Shown in pieces: positions 41,567-43,322 of a DNA stretch of 43,322 nucleotides. The position numbers and the translations under genes were made by a program. Source of the stretch: an uncultured Lachnospiraceae bacterium (lineage in GTDB: Bacteria; Bacillota; Clostridia; Lachnospirales; Lachnospiraceae); the NCBI GenBank assembly GCA_947385425.1, contig CANDKY010000023.1, positions 1-43,322 of the forward strand, in the 5' to 3' direction. Below the pieces are notes generated by a model. The model ran no database searches. It saw only the letters and a program-made list of their open reading frames with translations, and was not told the origin of the DNA. How positions within the stretch are numbered: the stretch's first letter is position 1; each line of letters starts with the position of its first letter.

Positions 41567-41600
41567 AAAAAGGGAGCACCCTGCCGGATACTCCCTTTTT
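41567..41600 (-). terminator. Terminator of the subtype 2 AAA gene at 41609
   Basis: On the minus strand, AAAAAGGGAG and CTCCCTTTTT form a stem with a loop of about 14 bases. An extra ATGCGGCA/TGCCGCAT pair encloses it. It directly follows the stop codon at 41609. Confidence 0.8.
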
Positions 41601-41608
41601 CTGCCGCA

Positions 41609-43195
41609 TCATACCTCTTTCCCCTGCTCTTCAATGACACAGGAATGCTTTTTGCTTCCCTTATCATAGCTGATCCCAACCAACAGCATATTCCCCCGGT
41701 AATCCTTCAGGGCTTCCGGATACCGCCTCGCCTTAATCCGCGCCACTGCGCTTTCCGCAGTTTTATCATACTTCAGTTCTATGACCATCGCCGGTTTTCC
41801 CGAAAACTTCCGCGGCAGAAAAACGATATCCGCATACCCTTTTCCGGACGGCATTTCCCGGATCAGCGTATACTCGTTCACCGCACTATAATATGCCAGC
41901 GCAATCACACAACTGAGCGCATTCTCGTTATTATACTGCAATATGGATGTGTTTTCCCTATGCACCTTGTCCATGCTTTCCGCAACCAGCTTGGCATCCT
42001 TATCCCACGTTGCTTTTAACAGCCTGTCCGAATCCCGTATAGTCTGCACTACCGGCCCCCAGTCCGTGCCCTTCACCGCCCCTGCAAAAGCAGCGCGCAC
42101 TTCTTCATTCGGCACATAAGCCTCCCCCGTATCCGCATCATATGCCAGATACCCCAGATGGATCAGCGCCGTCAGCACATCATCCCTGCTGTTAAAACTG
42201 GTCATGTCATTCTGGAACGTGCTGATATCTACCCGGCATCTTGCCCCGGTAAACATCTGCACCACCATATCCCGCAGCCCTTCAAAATTCATGCTGATAT
42301 ATTCCTTCAACGATTCATACGACACCGTATTGCTCCAATAATTGGCATATTCCCCGTCCAGCATGGCATTAACCACCGAATTGGGATTATAGACATGCTT
42401 TAACCGGCGGAAAGAATAGCCGTCATACCATCTGGCTGTCTCTTTAAAATCCATATGGTAAGCTTCACACAGTTCCCTGACCTCCTGCTGTGTAAAACCC
42501 ATATATTCCGAAAACTGTTTGGGACTGGCCATGGTAAATTCCCTGAAATTGTTCAGGGCCGATTCGCTGTTATACCGCTTGACAGGCAGAATGCCTGTAA
42601 GATAGGCAAGCCCGATAAAATCTTTGGACTGTTCCCCTTTAAAAAGCCCCCGGAGCAGACGGATATAATCCTGCTGTGCGCCTATATCTGCCGCAGCCTC
42701 ACGGAATATCGCATCCCACTCGTCAATAATGACTACGAATCTGGCTCCAACTGCATAATTGATTTTTGACAGGGCAAACGGCAGTCCGTGATCCTCTTTT
42801 GTGAGTATGCCCGGATAAATGGTTTTCAGCTCGTCCATCACACATTCCTGCATAAAAACAACCGTTTCCTCTGCACTCTTTTTCTGTACCAGCAAATATG
42901 CCATATCCAGATGGATCACGTCATATTGGTTCAGATACTTTTCAAAAGATGGCTTCCCGGCAATCTCCAGCCCTTCAAACAGTTCCCTGGAATCACAGCC
43001 CTTCCCATAATACGCCGCCAGCATCCCCGCCGTCATGGATTTCCCAAATCTTCGAGGCCTGCTGTTGCATATATACCGCTGCTCCGTCTCCAAAACTTCA
43101 TTTGTATACTCTATCAATCCGGTTTTATCTACATAAATCCCGGATTTTCTTGCACTTGCAAAACTTCCGTTCCCACGGTTTACATATATTCCCAT
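41609..43195 (-). CDS. AAA-ATPase with C-terminal PD-(D/E)XK nuclease domain, subtype 2
   Basis: This 528-residue protein is close to the one at 37467. The N terminus MGIYVNRGNGSFASARKSGI is followed by YVDKTGLIEYTN, Walker A SRPRRFGKSMTAGM and Walker B FVVIIDEWDAIF. The nuclease motif is GYADIVFLPRKF and MVIELKYDK. The ATG at 43195 has AGGCAGCAGGA upstream. The open frame runs 21 codons further, but that part (MTHICRKAFFKHAL) only translates the terminal repeat of the family 2 element at 43219. Transcription runs away from that element. A terminator follows at 41567. Confidence 0.88.
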   Translation of the reverse strand: MGIYVNRGNGSFASARKSGIYVDKTGLIEYTNEVLETEQRYICNSRPRRFGKSMTAGMLAAYYGKGCDSRELFEGLEIAGKPSFEKYLNQYDVIHLDMAYLLVQKKSAEETVVFMQECVMDELKTIYPGILTKEDHGLPFALSKINYAVGARFVVIIDEWDAIFREAAADIGAQQDYIRLLRGLFKGEQSKDFIGLAYLTGILPVKRYNSESALNNFREFTMASPKQFSEYMGFTQQEVRELCEAYHMDFKETARWYDGYSFRRLKHVYNPNSVVNAMLDGEYANYWSNTVSYESLKEYISMNFEGLRDMVVQMFTGARCRVDISTFQNDMTSFNSRDDVLTALIHLGYLAYDADTGEAYVPNEEVRAAFAGAVKGTDWGPVVQTIRDSDRLLKATWDKDAKLVAESMDKVHRENTSILQYNNENALSCVIALAYYSAVNEYTLIREMPSGKGYADIVFLPRKFSGKPAMVIELKYDKTAESAVARIKARRYPEALKDYRGNMLLVGISYDKGSKKHSCVIEEQGKEV

Positions 43196-43218
43196 TCCTG
43201 CTGCCTTTCTTTTCGCTA

Positions 43219-43322
43219 GAGCGTGTTTGAAAAATGCTTTCCGACAGATGTGCGTCACAATTTTCCACCTGTGCGGTTGGCGCCCTGTCCCCTCCCGGTG
43301 GCTTTTGGCTGCGCTGGAGAAG
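43219..43322. repeat. Family 2 MITE-like element, running off the window
   Basis: AGAGCGTGTTTGAAAAATGC starts at about 43219, followed by TTTCCGACAGATGTGCGTCA and CAATTTTCCACCTGTGCGGT, like the right end of the 34844 element in reverse. The distal part (GGCGCCCTGTCCCCTCCC) matches the window start in inverse orientation. The element reaches the last base, so its other end is not seen. Confidence 0.72.

Noticed and set aside
43196-43258. An N-terminal extension of the AAA-ATPase at 41609
   Set aside because: The 21 extra codons translate the terminal repeat of a family 2 element, and the same peptide is encoded by the other copy at about 34960-35000. A ribosome binding site supports the start at 43195.
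34335-43258. A prophage
   Set aside because: Apart from the serine recombinase there are no phage structural, replication or lysis genes in the region.

Overview
The window looks like chromosome from a Gram-positive, probably spore-forming gut anaerobe of the Lachnospiraceae (class Clostridia). The reasons are strong AGGAGG-type ribosome binding sites, consensus sigma-A promoters, a YlbJ-type sporulation membrane protein, the paired GGGtGRT and NifU-like genes, and several AAA-ATPase/PD-(D/E)XK genes of a kind common in such genomes. The genus is an inference. I see no rRNA, tRNA or CRISPR array.

Layout. From 131 to about 12.5 kb nearly everything runs on the minus strand: a membrane-anchored GH25 muramidase, a LytTR response regulator, the PFL (UPF0210)/ACT (UPF0237) pair, a YycJ-type metallo-hydrolase, a large FtsA-like ATPase translationally coupled to coaE, polA, and a zinc-finger anti-sigma-like protein next to a Uma2 nuclease-like gene. 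From 13 to 23 kb there are envelope and housekeeping genes: a secreted transglutaminase, two small membrane or secreted proteins, rsuA, ylbJ, an amidase, and a coiled-coil protein with coaD and rsmD. A two-gene plus-strand operon ending in a YbjQ-family protein follows. From 23 to 32.5 kb lie the GGGtGRT/NifU-like pair, a left-handed beta-helix protein, topB, a DUF234-type ATPase, asd and argH. From 32.8 kb onward the region is accessory. It holds a NitT/TauT-type ABC operon whose permease gene is broken, a truncated and three full-length AAA-ATPase/PD-(D/E)XK genes, a second Uma2 gene overlapping one of them, and a large serine recombinase with its own small upstream gene.

Between the genes the window is unusually rich in structured repeats. 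(1) A family with CAATGTCATTAACTTAAG terminal inverted repeats has one copy with a 9-bp target duplication, one copy invaded by a second repeat, one decayed copy, and a 376-bp palindrome with the same ends. (2) An AGAGCGTGTTTGAAAAAT family includes the inserted copy and pieces near both window ends. (3) A TATACTGC...GCAGTATA family of about 99 bp has one copy split by a hairpin. (4) Three copies of a multi-hairpin element sit exactly at the 3' ends of genes, and paired bases change together between copies. (5) A second hairpin family with a conserved apical sequence lies downstream of the metallo-hydrolase gene and of topB. Families 4 and 5 are the best candidates for something undescribed. 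The AAA/PD-(D/E)XK, Uma2 and recombinase cluster is the best candidate for an uncharacterised protein system.

Gene starts were chosen from visible ribosome binding sites and family alignment, and often differ from the longest open frame. Family assignments rest on recognised motifs, not on database searches.
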